Assembly (NCBI GenBank): GCA_964539665.1
Contig: CAZIKB010000013.1
Span: 10,743-74,742, forward strand
DNA: 64,000 nt
From: CAZIKB01 sp964539665
GTDB taxonomy: Bacteria > Zhuqueibacterota > Zhuqueibacteria > Oceanimicrobiales > Oceanimicrobiaceae
Direction of reading: 5' to 3'
A program made the translations under genes and the position numbers. The notes beneath the pieces were generated by a model that made no database searches, was not told where the DNA came from, and worked only from the letters and a program-made list of their open reading frames with translations. This document shows positions 1 to 9,296 of the stretch, piece after piece (the stretch's first letter is position 1; each line of letters begins with the position of its first letter).

Positions 1-724
1 TGGATTTCCAGATACCAGAACCTTCGCCGCCGCTTTCCAGGCTGTACGGTGTGCGCTTGATACGCCACATATTTGCAAAAAGGATGCGCGGGTTGGAAGG
101 ATCCATTGCCAGATCTACCGCGCCGACTTCGTTGTTGACAAACAGAATACGTTCCCAGGTCTGACCGCCGTTCTTACTGCGGTAGACGCCACGCTCATCA
201 TTTGGTCCAAACAGGTGACCAAGCGCTGCAACATAGACCAAATCCGGATTCTTAGGATGGATACGAATGCGCGGAATGCGCCGGGAATCTTTCAGTCCAA
301 CTTGTTTCCAGGTTTTACCAGCGTCCATTGATTTCCACATGCCGTAACCGTGGGAAACATTGCCGCGGACCGTTTTCTCACCACCACCGACGTAAATCAC
401 GTTGTGATCCCAGTTACTGACAGCAACTGCACCAATGGAACCGCCAAAAAATTTATCCGAAATGTTTTCCCAGCTCTGCCCACCGTTTGTGGTTTTCCAC
501 ACACCACCGCCTGTGCCGCCGAAATAGAATGTCATCGGCTCGCCAGGAACGCCAGTTACAGCCGCCGAACGGCCACCTCGAAACGGCCCGATATTGCGGT
601 ATTCCAGCGCATTGTAAAGTGATTCATCGAAATCAACTTTTTTTTGTGCATCACTACTCTGAAAGGATATCAGTAGAACAATAAACGCACAAATAAGAAT
701 TTTATAATACAATTTACATTGCAT
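1..724 (-). CDS. Sortilin/BNR-type beta-propeller exported protein (N-terminal part, runs off window)
   Basis: Reading leftwards from ATG at 724, the frame stays open to base 1, giving about 241 residues without a stop. The first 26 residues form a signal peptide (hydrophobic core around ILICAFIVLLISF, then SSDAQ). After it comes the hallmark RNIGPFRGGRSAAV and repeated WKTTNGGQSWE / WKSMDAGKTWK / YRSKNGGQTWE units, the Asp-box (BNR) turns of VPS10/sortilin-like propellers. A strong ribosome site (AAGGAGG) lies just upstream. Family members are about 1,000 residues, so most of the gene lies outside the window. It resembles the next gene on this strand, and the two are probably paralogues. The substrate is unknown; such proteins are often annotated as glycosyl hydrolases without proof. 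Confidence 0.88.
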   Translation of the reverse strand, partial: MQCKLYYKILICAFIVLLISFQSSDAQKKVDFDESLYNALEYRNIGPFRGGRSAAVTGVPGEPMTFYFGGTGGGVWKTTNGGQSWENISDKFFGGSIGAVAVSNWDHNVIYVGGGEKTVRGNVSHGYGMWKSMDAGKTWKQVGLKDSRRIPRIRIHPKNPDLVYVAALGHLFGPNDERGVYRSKNGGQTWERILFVNNEVGAVDLAMDPSNPRILFANMWRIKRTPYSLESGGEGSGIWKS

Positions 725-750
725 GATTTTTCCTCCTCCTTATTATGAAA

Positions 751-793
751 TTTACATTCATCGGATGACTCGAAGTCATCCGATGAATGTAAA
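751..793. repeat. Perfect palindromic repeat, copy 1 (CATCGGATGACT family)
   Basis: A 20-bp arm (751-770) and its exact reverse complement (774-793) flank a 3-base CGA loop. The core CATCGGATGACT also occurs in palindromes near 31.6 kb and 58.1 kb, so this is a dispersed REP-like element rather than a unique terminator. It lies upstream of the partial propeller gene in the 291-bp gap between two minus-strand genes. No T-run follows it on the minus strand. I see nothing else in that gap. Confidence 0.8.
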
Positions 794-1015
794 ATACGGA
801 TTATTATCAAACCAATCAATGAAAATCTATGAAGTAAACAGTCTGAGAATAACCATCCAGGATTAAGCCATTTTCCATAACAAAAAATGCATATTAGGTT
901 AGAGTTTAGGTCTTATAAGTAAAACAAAACCTGAGCATACCCTAAAAGGCGCCTGAATAATGACAATTTTCAGGGTACGGCTTTTATTCACCGTACCCTG
1001 TTTAATGAACTAATT

Positions 1016-4000
1016 TTATTCTTTCAGCTGCAGCGGTTCATAAGATTTAAATAAAGAGATATCTGCCTCCTCAACCGCTTTTTTATAATCTGCCCAGTCC
1101 TTTTCGAAAAACAAATTGATCTCATCCACAGTTTCTTTAATACTGACTTCTGCCTGCTTCAAAGCGATTTCCTCTGTATTCCCCAGAGGTTCCCAGGAAG
1201 ATTGCAGATAAGAAGACGCGGTTCTAAGTCGAGCGCTCACAAGTTTTGGATCTCTGCGAATTCCCTGTACCTAGCCTGGAATAACCAGCTCAAGTAAGGT
1301 CTTAATAGAGTCCTGTAATGCCTTGCCTTTCTTTTTTAATCCTTTGGCCGCATCGTCTTTCCGTTCTCTGATTTGACCTGTAATTAAACCGATGGTCTTC
1401 TTGGCCTCATTTAACCGCTCTACAGCTTTTGTGAGCACCTCAACCTTAGCCATCAGACTTTCATACTTCATTTCTCTGTTTTTGAGAGCAGTTTCAGAAA
1501 CCTGGATACGCGGATCAAACGTTACTTCAACAGTCGACGAATCCCGAAGCTTGCCATTGCTAATTCTGATGGTGTAAGTCCCTGGCAATACCTGCGGTCC
1601 CCTGGGCTCTCCACCTCTACCTCTTGATCTTGACCTCGACCTGCCGGGGGATCGCACGCCTTTCCTGGTCAGGTCCCAGGTTGTTCGGTTAATCCCGGCC
1701 TTTGCGGCAGCTTTGAAGGTACGAATCACCTCATGATCAGTATTTAATATTTCAACTTTGACCGTATCCGGCTTTGTTGAAGAACCTCCTGACACGTCAT
1801 TATTTGCTCTCCTGTTTGAAGCACGTTTAGAATCATCTGTTTTGTTTGCATTCTTTTCTTGTGGATTGTAAACAAAAGTTATCAATGCATCAGAAGATCG
1901 ATTTTCCCCTGAAAACTCAGCCTCGCCGGCAAATCGGGTTCCTGCTGCTTGTCGGCGGATTGCTAATACCGCATTGGGACCATCAAAAACATGCAGCGGT
2001 TTTTCCAGCAGCATGGTTCCTTCTTTAGCCAGCGCCCGAAGCGGACGGATATCATCCAAAACATAAGCTGCGCGTCCAAAAGTAGCGATTGCAAGATCAT
2101 GTTCGCGTGGATGAATAACCAGGTCCATGGTTGAAACAGTTGGAAAACCATGTTTCCACTTGGTCCAGTTTTCCCCGGAGTCAATGCTGACATACAGACC
2201 GAACTCGGTTCCCAGAAACAGCAGTTTTGGTTCAACCTGATCCTGTACTATTGCCAGTGCATAACCCCACACTTTTTTGTCATCCGCGAGACGCTTCCAT
2301 GATTTACCAAAATTTTTAGTGTGGAAAACATAAGGCGTCCAGTCATTGCGGCGGTGATTTTCGAATACCACAAATGCCTCGCCTGCATTATAGGTCGAAG
2401 CCTGAATCTGTGGCACCCAGGTTCCTTGTGGAACGCCTTTAATTTTCTTAATCAAATTTGTCCATGTCTTGCCATTGTCTTGAGTAAGCTGCACATTGCC
2501 GTCGTCGGTACCTACCCAAATCACACCTTGCTGAACCGGACTTGGTGCAATGGCAGTGATAGTAGTGAAATTTTCAGCCGCTGTAACGTCGTAAGTCAGA
2601 CCGCCGCTGTCTAACTGTTTTTGCTTTTCAGGATCATTGGAAGTGAGATCATGTGAAATGATTTCCCAGGAGTCACCACGATTTGTGCTTTTATGCAAAA
2701 ACTGGCTGCCGTAATAAATCGTCGTTGCGCTGAATGGATCATGCGCGATACCAGCGTTCCAGTTAAACCGGAGCTGCACATCCTGCGGGTGAATCGGACG
2801 AATCATCTTTTGTGCCCCGGTTACAATGTCAAACCGGCGAAGGTTTCCACCCTGAGACATAGAATAACAAAAGCCCGGATCACTCTGATCCGGCACAACA
2901 TCGAATCCATCGCCGAATCCTACTTCTTCCCAATAGGCGTTCCGAATGCCGCCAGCTCGCCAAACCTGGTTCGGGCCACGCCAGGAGCCATTATCTTGCA
3001 TACCGCCGTAAAGATTGTAGGGTGTTTCCATGTCCACGTTGATGTGGTAGAACTGCGCCAGAGGCAAATTCTCCACAAACCGCCAGGTCACGCCCCGATC
3101 ATGTGAAATAGCTAAACCACCATCATTGCCGTCCATGAGAAAGTCTGGATCTTCCGGGTGAACCCACCAGGCGTGGTGATCCGGATGCACTTTTGAATAT
3201 TGAATTAAATTGCTAAAAGTTTTACCGCCGTCTTCACTGACATCAACGACTGAATGAAGATTGTAAATACGGTTCTCATTTTTTGGATCAACATAAATTT
3301 CAGCATAGTAAAAAGGCCGTCCGCCAATGTTTTTATCAGTTGCCTTTTTCCAATTAAATCCACCATCATCTGATCGATAAAGTGCATTCTTTTTTGATTC
3401 TATGAGCGCATACACAACGTTTGGCGCATTGCGGGCAATGGCCAAACCGATGCGGCCAATTTCACCTTTTGGCAGCCCATCTTCAGCCGTGAGCTTCTTT
3501 GAGGTTTCAAATCCATCAAAGGTAACATAAAGCCCTGAACCGGCACCGCCAGATTTAAAAAACCACGGCCAGCGCCGGAACTCCCACATGGCCACAAAAA
3601 GTTTATTCGGATTTGATGGATCCATCACCATATCGGCAGCGCCGGTCTTTTCATTCACATACAATACCTTTTTCCAGCTCTTGCCGCCATCTGTCGTTTT
3701 AAATATTCCGCGCTCTGGATGTTCACCCCAGGCCGAACCCTGAACTGCAACATACACAATGTCCGGATTGGCCGGATGAATGATGAGACGGTGAATTACA
3801 CGGGTATTATCCAGTCCGAGATGCGACCAGGTTTTACCTCCGTCAAGGCTCTTATAAACGCCGTTACCGCTGTTCTGGCTGTTACGGGGATTCCCTTCAC
3901 CAGTCCCGACCCAGATCACATCCGGGTTACTTTGTACGATGGCCAGTGCACCAATCGACGCCACGGGCTGCTCATCGAAAAGTGGCTCCCATTTAATGCC

Positions 4001-4300
4001 GCCACTTGTGGATTTCCATAAACCCCCTGAAGCCGTACCGACATAAATAATATCCGGATTACTGTGAACAGCATCGATTGCGGTTACCCGACCACTCATG
4101 CCGGCCGGACCGATACTGCGTGCTTTCATGCCCTGAAGCTTGTCCATATCAAGCTGTTGAGCATAAACCGGTAAATGCAAAATGCTTAACAAAATAAAAG
4201 CATTCACCAGAATCAACCATGTAATTTTACTCGTGATTTGATGTTTCGGTGTAGATTGGTAAAATCCTGAAAATTTAAAGATTCGTAATGAAGTTTCCAT
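1016..4300 (-). pseudogene. Sortilin/BNR-type beta-propeller exported protein with one in-frame TAG
   Basis: Translation starts at ATG 4300 behind GGAGGAGG and runs 1,009 residues to a TAG at 1273-1271. The same frame then continues for 84 more residues to TAA at 1016, and that tail (VQGIRRDPKL, then SARLRTASSYLQSSWEPLG) is what I expect at the C-terminus of this family, so the TAG splits one gene. A signal anchor (residues 27-47) is followed by KARSIGPAGMSGRVTAID and many Asp-box turns such as YKSLDGGKTW and YVSIDSGENW. A low-complexity basic stretch (SPGRSRSRSRGRGG) sits near residue 900. Role: a secreted or periplasmic multi-blade propeller, substrate unknown. The TAG may be a real nonsense mutation, a strain polymorphism or a consensus error. 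If real, the protein loses only its helical C-terminus and may still fold. Confidence 0.8.
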
Positions 4301-4522
4301 AATCCTCCTCCGTAGCTTTGAAGTGATTTTTGAAGTGTATGTTGCATACCCTTCGATTTTTAATTGATCTTTGTGGGAAAGATCGTTACTAATATATGGA
4401 ACTTTTAAATTTTTCTCAACAAAAAAGGCTTAACAAATTGAAATAATCAACCATACTTTCACTGTTTAATTGATAAATAATCCTTTTAACAACCAAATCA
4501 AAAAACCATTAAAGTACTCATA

Positions 4523-6451
4523 ATGAATCATAGAATTATGGAACTTGAAAAACAACTGCACTCCACTAAAGATGATAATATTGAGAAAGTTGATATTCTA
4601 AATAACTTATTCTGGCAAATTTGGGCAATTGATCCAAACCGGGCAAACAATTTGTCCGTGGAATCCTTTGACCTCGCGCAAAAACTTGACTATGCCAAAG
4701 GCCTTGCCTACGCGAAATCTAATTTGGGCATGATGTTTTACTCGCAGGCAAAAATAGAAAAAGCGCTGGCCAGTCTGTTAGATGCTTTAGAATGGTTTGA
4801 AGAAAATAAAGAGATGGAAGGAGAAGCACACGCGAACCACGGATTGGCTTTATTGTATTGGGGATTTGGTGACTTTCAGCGCGGCTTTGATGCAATCTTC
4901 AAAACATTAAAAATATACAGAGATATGAACATTTGCGATGGCAAGGGATGGACTTGCAACACACTTGGTGGTTTTTACTATGACTGGAAAGATTATAAAC
5001 AATCGCGTGAATATTTTAAAAAAGCGCTGATTATTTTTACTGACACTAAAAATCAGGTAGGGATAGCCCGAGCACTCAATGGCATTGGCAATGCCTATCA
5101 TTGTATGGGAAATCATACGAAAGCGTTAACCTACCAGAATAAAAGCTTGAAAATTCAACAGTCTGCAAAAAATATAATCGGTGAATCAAAAACCTTAAAC
5201 GATATCGGGCTTATGTTTCAAAGCCAAAAAGAATATGAAAAAGCCCTTGATTGTCATTATAAAAGCCTTGAAATTCGCCAGAAAGTTGGCTATCCACAGG
5301 GAGAAACCACAAATTTATTAGACATTGGCAACATTTACATTGCACAAAAAAAGTACGATGAAGCCCTGGCCATGTTCCACAAAGCGCTGGCTTTGTCCGA
5401 AAAGATTAAAGCTAAAATAAAGATGAGCAAAGCTCACCAGGCACTCTCAAGAATTTACAAGCAAACAGGTCAAAACGACAAAGCTCTGGAGCACCATGAA
5501 CAATTTCATACTATTGATGAAGAAGTGTTTCACGAGGACAACGACAAAAAGCTTAAAAACCTGAGAGCAGCCTACCAAATTGAAGCTTCAAAAAAAGAAG
5601 CAGAAATATACCGTCTTAAAAATGTGGAATTGAAAACAAAAAACCAGGAGCTCAAGCAAACTCTCAATAAGCTCAATGCAACTCAGGCACAGTTACTACA
5701 ATCCAGTAAAATGGTTGCTCTTGGTCAACTGGTGGCCGGTGTAACTCACGAAATTAACAATCCTCTCGGGGCAATCATCAGCGCCGTGGATGTTGCTGAA
5801 CGGGCAAATGTAAAAGTAATAAATATGCTGAAATCAGATGAATTTCAAAATAAAATAAATAATAATGAATTGAAATCAACACTGGAAATCATCAGCCAAA
5901 GCACTCAAATCTCAGCAACAGGAACAACTCGTATCTCAAAAATCATCCAGAGTTTAAAAAACTTCTCGAGATTGGATGAAGCGCCTTTTCAAAAAACAAA
6001 CATCCATGAAGGGCTTGAAAGTACACTCACACTTATGGGCCATGAATTAAAAAATGGCATTAAAATACAGAAAAATTACGGGACAATTCCGGAGATTTAT
6101 AGCTACCCTAGCGAACTCAACCAGGTGTTCATGAACCTTGTGATGAATGGGATTCAGGCTATAAAAGGAAAAGGTACAATTACCATTAGTACCTATTTCG
6201 ACAACGGTTATGTACTTGTCAGCATTGCAGATACAGGCAAAGGTCTTTCCCAGGAAAAAATTGAACAACTTTTTGAACCAGGTTTTACAGAAAGGCAGTC
6301 ACAAATCCGAATGAGAACGGGACTCTATGCTTCCTACAATATAATACAAAAACATAAAGGTGACATTAAAGTAGAAAGTGAATTGGGCAAGGGGACAACG
6401 TTTACGGTTTCTTTACCAGATAATTTATCCGACAGCCGGATACGTAAATAG
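4523..6451 (+). CDS. Cytoplasmic TPR-containing sensor histidine kinase
   Basis: A 642-residue protein with no signal peptide or membrane segment. Residues about 45-330 are tandem tetratricopeptide repeats (for example ALTYQNKSLKIQQSAK and ALDCHYKSLEIRQKVG), and 335-395 form a charged coiled coil. The DHp H-box VAGVTHEINNPLGAI has the phospho-accepting His at 409. The ATPase domain shows an N-box (VFMNLVMNGIQAI), a G1 box (IADTGKGL) and an F box (FEPGFT). The G2 box is poor: RMRTGLYASYNII replaces the usual GxGLGL. The TPRs probably sense a partner protein. No response regulator is adjacent, so the kinase is an orphan here. A decayed copy of its DHp region follows immediately. Several in-frame ATGs exist near the start; 4523 gives the full TPR array, but no strong ribosome site is visible. 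Confidence 0.85.
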   Translation: MNHRIMELEKQLHSTKDDNIEKVDILNNLFWQIWAIDPNRANNLSVESFDLAQKLDYAKGLAYAKSNLGMMFYSQAKIEKALASLLDALEWFEENKEMEGEAHANHGLALLYWGFGDFQRGFDAIFKTLKIYRDMNICDGKGWTCNTLGGFYYDWKDYKQSREYFKKALIIFTDTKNQVGIARALNGIGNAYHCMGNHTKALTYQNKSLKIQQSAKNIIGESKTLNDIGLMFQSQKEYEKALDCHYKSLEIRQKVGYPQGETTNLLDIGNIYIAQKKYDEALAMFHKALALSEKIKAKIKMSKAHQALSRIYKQTGQNDKALEHHEQFHTIDEEVFHEDNDKKLKNLRAAYQIEASKKEAEIYRLKNVELKTKNQELKQTLNKLNATQAQLLQSSKMVALGQLVAGVTHEINNPLGAIISAVDVAERANVKVINMLKSDEFQNKINNNELKSTLEIISQSTQISATGTTRISKIIQSLKNFSRLDEAPFQKTNIHEGLESTLTLMGHELKNGIKIQKNYGTIPEIYSYPSELNQVFMNLVMNGIQAIKGKGTITISTYFDNGYVLVSIADTGKGLSQEKIEQLFEPGFTERQSQIRMRTGLYASYNIIQKHKGDIKVESELGKGTTFTVSLPDNLSDSRIRK

Positions 6452-6455
6452 GTAT

Positions 6456-6745
6456 AATGCTACTCAGGCACAACTACTTAAATTCAGTAAACTGGTGGCC
6501 GGCGTAATCCATGAAATTAATAATCCTCTTTGAGCAAATATTAGCGCAGTGGATGTCGCTGAACGCACAAATGTAAAACTCATGAAAATACTGAAATTAA
6601 ATAAATTTCTATATAGCTCTAAAAATAATGAATTAAAATCAGTATTAGAAATCCTGAGTCAAAGCACTAATGTGTCAGCAGCGGTGACAAATCGTATATT
6701 AAAAGTTATCCGAAGCTTAATAATTTTTTCCAGCTTCCTGATATA
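6456..6745 (+). pseudogene. Decayed partial duplicate of the kinase DHp region
   Basis: This stretch repeats, with many substitutions, the part of the upstream kinase running from NATQAQLLQSSK through HEINNPLGAI to the second DHp helix (about 5,686-5,980). In the copy, HEINNPL is followed by TGA (6531-6533), then AVDVAERTNVKLM and LEILSQSTNVSAAVTNRI are still readable. The segment corresponding to VALGQ is deleted. There is no start site and no ATPase domain. It is a relic of a tandem duplication and is unlikely to make a product. Confidence 0.85.
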
Positions 6746-7094
6746 AAGATATTCTATACCTTTATATTTAGATCATAGAACAATTTGGGTGGGGGCATTT
6801 TTTTTTGAAAGAAACTTACTAAAGTCTTTTTAAAAGATTGTTAAAAGTATGAAAATGTTTATTAATTTCATAATTGTAACGATATATAAATTAAGTACAT
6901 CTTATAAAGAATTGCTATAATAAAATGATTTTATGAATGAACTATTGTTTTTTAATACTTTAATGGTGTCTTAAAAATGGATAACAGGAAAGCAATATTG
7001 ACATCAGACTGCCCGAAAATATCTGGCATGAAATTTGATTTTAAAAGTAAAATTTCAATTAACTGGTTGCTGTAATCTGTGGAATTATTGGGTT
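6746..7094. other. AT-rich gap upstream of the electron-transfer operon
   Basis: About 350 bases of very AT-rich sequence without a supported gene. A promoter for the operon that follows is expected here, but I cannot point to convincing -35/-10 boxes among so many A/T runs. Confidence 0.4.
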
Positions 7095-8399
7095 ATGTTA
7101 GAAACGCTTACTTATTTTATTACGATATTTTTAGTGGTTGTTATTCCAACTGTATATATTTATAAGCATACAAAACATACTAAAAAAGCTAAAAAACGGT
7201 TGGAAGATTCCATGAAAAGGGGATTAATGGAGCCGGTTTCGCTTCATCCTAAAATCGATCCTGCTCGCTGCATCAGCACGGCAGCTTGTGTGCCTAAATG
7301 TCCGGAAGGTAATATTTTAGGAATTGTAAATGGTCGAGCTGAGTTGGTTTCACCGACGAAATGCATCGGCCACGGAGCTTGTGAAGCTGCTTGTCCTGTA
7401 GAGGCGATTTCGTTGGTTTTCGGCACCGAACGTCGGGGTGTAGAGTTGCCTCATGTCAAAGAGAACTTTGAAACCAATGTGAACGGTATTTATATCGCTG
7501 GTGAGCTCGGGGGAATGGGGCTCATCCGCAACGCTGTAACCCAGGGCAGAGAAGCCGTAGAATACCTGGGGACAACTCTGTCCAAAAAGTATTCAGATGT
7601 TTTGGATGTGGCGATTGTTGGCGCGGGCCCGGCAGGTCTGGCCGCTTCTTTGCAAGCGCAAAAAGATAAGCTTAAATGTATCACCCTTGACCAGGATGAT
7701 ATCGGCGGTACGATTTTAAGTTATCCTCGACAGAAGCTGGTGATGACGCAGCCGATGGATATTCCACTCTATGGTAAAGTTAAGTTCCGGGAAATTTTAA
7801 AAGAAGATTTGTTGGAGATGTGGTATGAAATTATTAACAATACCGGTGTGGAGATTCATACAAAAGAAAAAGTCGAAGCGATCGAAAAGCAGAATGGTTT
7901 TTTCAAGATCACTTCGAGTAAAGGCGAATATTTCGCACAGCGGGTGGTTCTGGCGATTGGCCGACGGGGTACTCCCAGAAAATTGGGCGTACCCGGGGAA
8001 GTGTCTTCAAAAGTTGCTTACAGGCTGTTGGAGCCGGAGCAATATATTCGCAAAAAAGTTCTGGTGATTGGTGGCGGCGATAGCGCGGTTGAAGCGGCGA
8101 TAGCGCTTTCTGAACAAAAAGGCACAGTAGTGACTTTGTCTTATCGGAAAAATACTTTTAGTAGAATCAAGGAGAAAAATGAGCATAAAATAGAACGCGC
8201 CATGCAGCTCGATAAAGTGCATACTCTGTTTGAATCCACCGTTTTAGAAGTCAAGCGTGAAAAAGTTATTCTTACAAAAAAAGACCAAAAATATTCTTTG
8301 GAAAATGATTATGTTTTCATATTTATTGGCGGGGTCATGCCGACGGCATTTCTGCAAAATGCTGGTATAAGTATTCAAAAAAAGTTTGGCGAGAGATAA
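7095..8399 (+). CDS. Membrane-anchored Fe-S flavoprotein, NAD(P)H-type oxidoreductase
   Basis: Start chosen at ATG 7095 because the protein then begins with a clean membrane anchor (LTYFITIFLVVVIPTVYIY); an upstream start at 7035 would put polar residues before it. Residues 55-110 form a two-cluster ferredoxin domain with motifs CISTAACVPKCP and CIGHGACEAACP. In both, the second of the usual four Cys is replaced (Thr and His). A pyridine-nucleotide-disulfide-reductase-like part follows, with an FAD site DVAIVGAGPAG (171-181) and an NAD(P) site VLVIGGGDSAVEAA. Likely role: passes electrons between NAD(P)H or ferredoxin and the membrane cytochrome encoded next, whose frame overlaps this one by 14 bases. 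The operon context suggests this is the inner-membrane entry point of an electron conduit. The electron donor is inferred, not shown. Confidence 0.82.
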   Translation: MLETLTYFITIFLVVVIPTVYIYKHTKHTKKAKKRLEDSMKRGLMEPVSLHPKIDPARCISTAACVPKCPEGNILGIVNGRAELVSPTKCIGHGACEAACPVEAISLVFGTERRGVELPHVKENFETNVNGIYIAGELGGMGLIRNAVTQGREAVEYLGTTLSKKYSDVLDVAIVGAGPAGLAASLQAQKDKLKCITLDQDDIGGTILSYPRQKLVMTQPMDIPLYGKVKFREILKEDLLEMWYEIINNTGVEIHTKEKVEAIEKQNGFFKITSSKGEYFAQRVVLAIGRRGTPRKLGVPGEVSSKVAYRLLEPEQYIRKKVLVIGGGDSAVEAAIALSEQKGTVVTLSYRKNTFSRIKEKNEHKIERAMQLDKVHTLFESTVLEVKREKVILTKKDQKYSLENDYVFIFIGGVMPTAFLQNAGISIQKKFGER

Positions 8400-9285
8400 T
8401 TTGAGAATTCATAGAACGATCCTGATTTTTCTGTATGCTGTGGGAATTTTGTTTGCAGTCATTGTGCAAATTAAAAGTTATGAATATTATAGCCTGCCTA
8501 TAGAATTACGACCACACTCACCAAAACATTTGGCAATGAAACCCGGTGGCGTCTGGGGACACGGACTGGGTGTTGTCGGTAGTTCCATGATTTTGTTACT
8601 CTTTTTGTATTCAGCGCGCAAAAGGCACCTATTTGGCTTACGGTTTGGTAAAATTAAATACTGGTTAAATATTCATATATTTTTTGGTATAATGGGACCC
8701 GTGCTGATCAATTTGCACACTTCCTTCAAATTTGGGGGTATCGTGGCAATCAGCTATCATTCCATGATGGCGGTGATGGTCAGTGGTATTTTGGGGCGTT
8801 ATCTCTACGTGCAAATTCCCCGAACACTTTCTGGGGATGAACTCACTATCCGTGAGATTGAAGATAAAAATAATTTGATGAATCGGATGTTAAAAGAAAA
8901 ATATCTTTTAAGTGAAAAATTTGTCAACCGCATACAGGCAATTTCAGGTATTTCACCAGGTGACCGGCCGAAAGGATTGTTTGCTATTTGGGCAATCATC
9001 AAAAATGACTTCTCACGTTTTTTTCGCATTCGAACTTTAAAAAGAGACATTCGCCGGGCAAAAGTCAATCTACCCAGAAGGGAAATCCATAAATTAATCA
9101 GCGTCGTAAAACAAAAATCTCTGTTGATGCGAAAAATGACTTTTCTATCAACCATCCAACCGATGCTGCATTACTGGCACGTCATTCACAAACCGTTTGC
9201 TTATGTTATGATCATTATCATGTTTGTGCATATTGCCATTGCAATCTTATTTGGGTATCGCTGGATTTTTTCAGGGAGTATGTAA
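8386..9285 (+). CDS. b-type cytochrome-like integral membrane protein
   Basis: A 299-residue membrane protein starting at TTG 8386 inside the end of the preceding gene; a second TTG at 8401 is possible. Hydrophobic segments lie at about 9-28, 60-78, 92-112, 120-140 and 270-292. Histidines sit where haem ligands would be expected: WGHGLG, LNIHIFFG, LINLHTSF, SYHSMM, and at the end HYWHVIHKPFAY and FVHIAIA. A long charged loop (about 145-250) lies between the fourth and last segments. The layout resembles ferric-reductase and cytochrome b561-like proteins. With the flavoprotein before it and multihaem cytochromes after it, it probably moves electrons across the inner membrane to periplasmic cytochromes. 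The exact family is uncertain. Confidence 0.7.
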   Translation: MARDNLRIHRTILIFLYAVGILFAVIVQIKSYEYYSLPIELRPHSPKHLAMKPGGVWGHGLGVVGSSMILLLFLYSARKRHLFGLRFGKIKYWLNIHIFFGIMGPVLINLHTSFKFGGIVAISYHSMMAVMVSGILGRYLYVQIPRTLSGDELTIREIEDKNNLMNRMLKEKYLLSEKFVNRIQAISGISPGDRPKGLFAIWAIIKNDFSRFFRIRTLKRDIRRAKVNLPRREIHKLISVVKQKSLLMRKMTFLSTIQPMLHYWHVIHKPFAYVMIIIMFVHIAIAILFGYRWIFSGSM

Positions 9286-9296
9286 TCGGGAAGATT

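Noticed and set aside
2693..3106. 137-residue plus-strand frame inside the propeller gene
   Set aside because: Antisense shadow of the minus-strand beta-propeller, which has clear repeats, signal peptide and ribosome site.
8805..9155. 116-residue minus-strand frame in the cytochrome b gene
   Set aside because: Shadow of the plus-strand gene; basic, no domain, no ribosome site.
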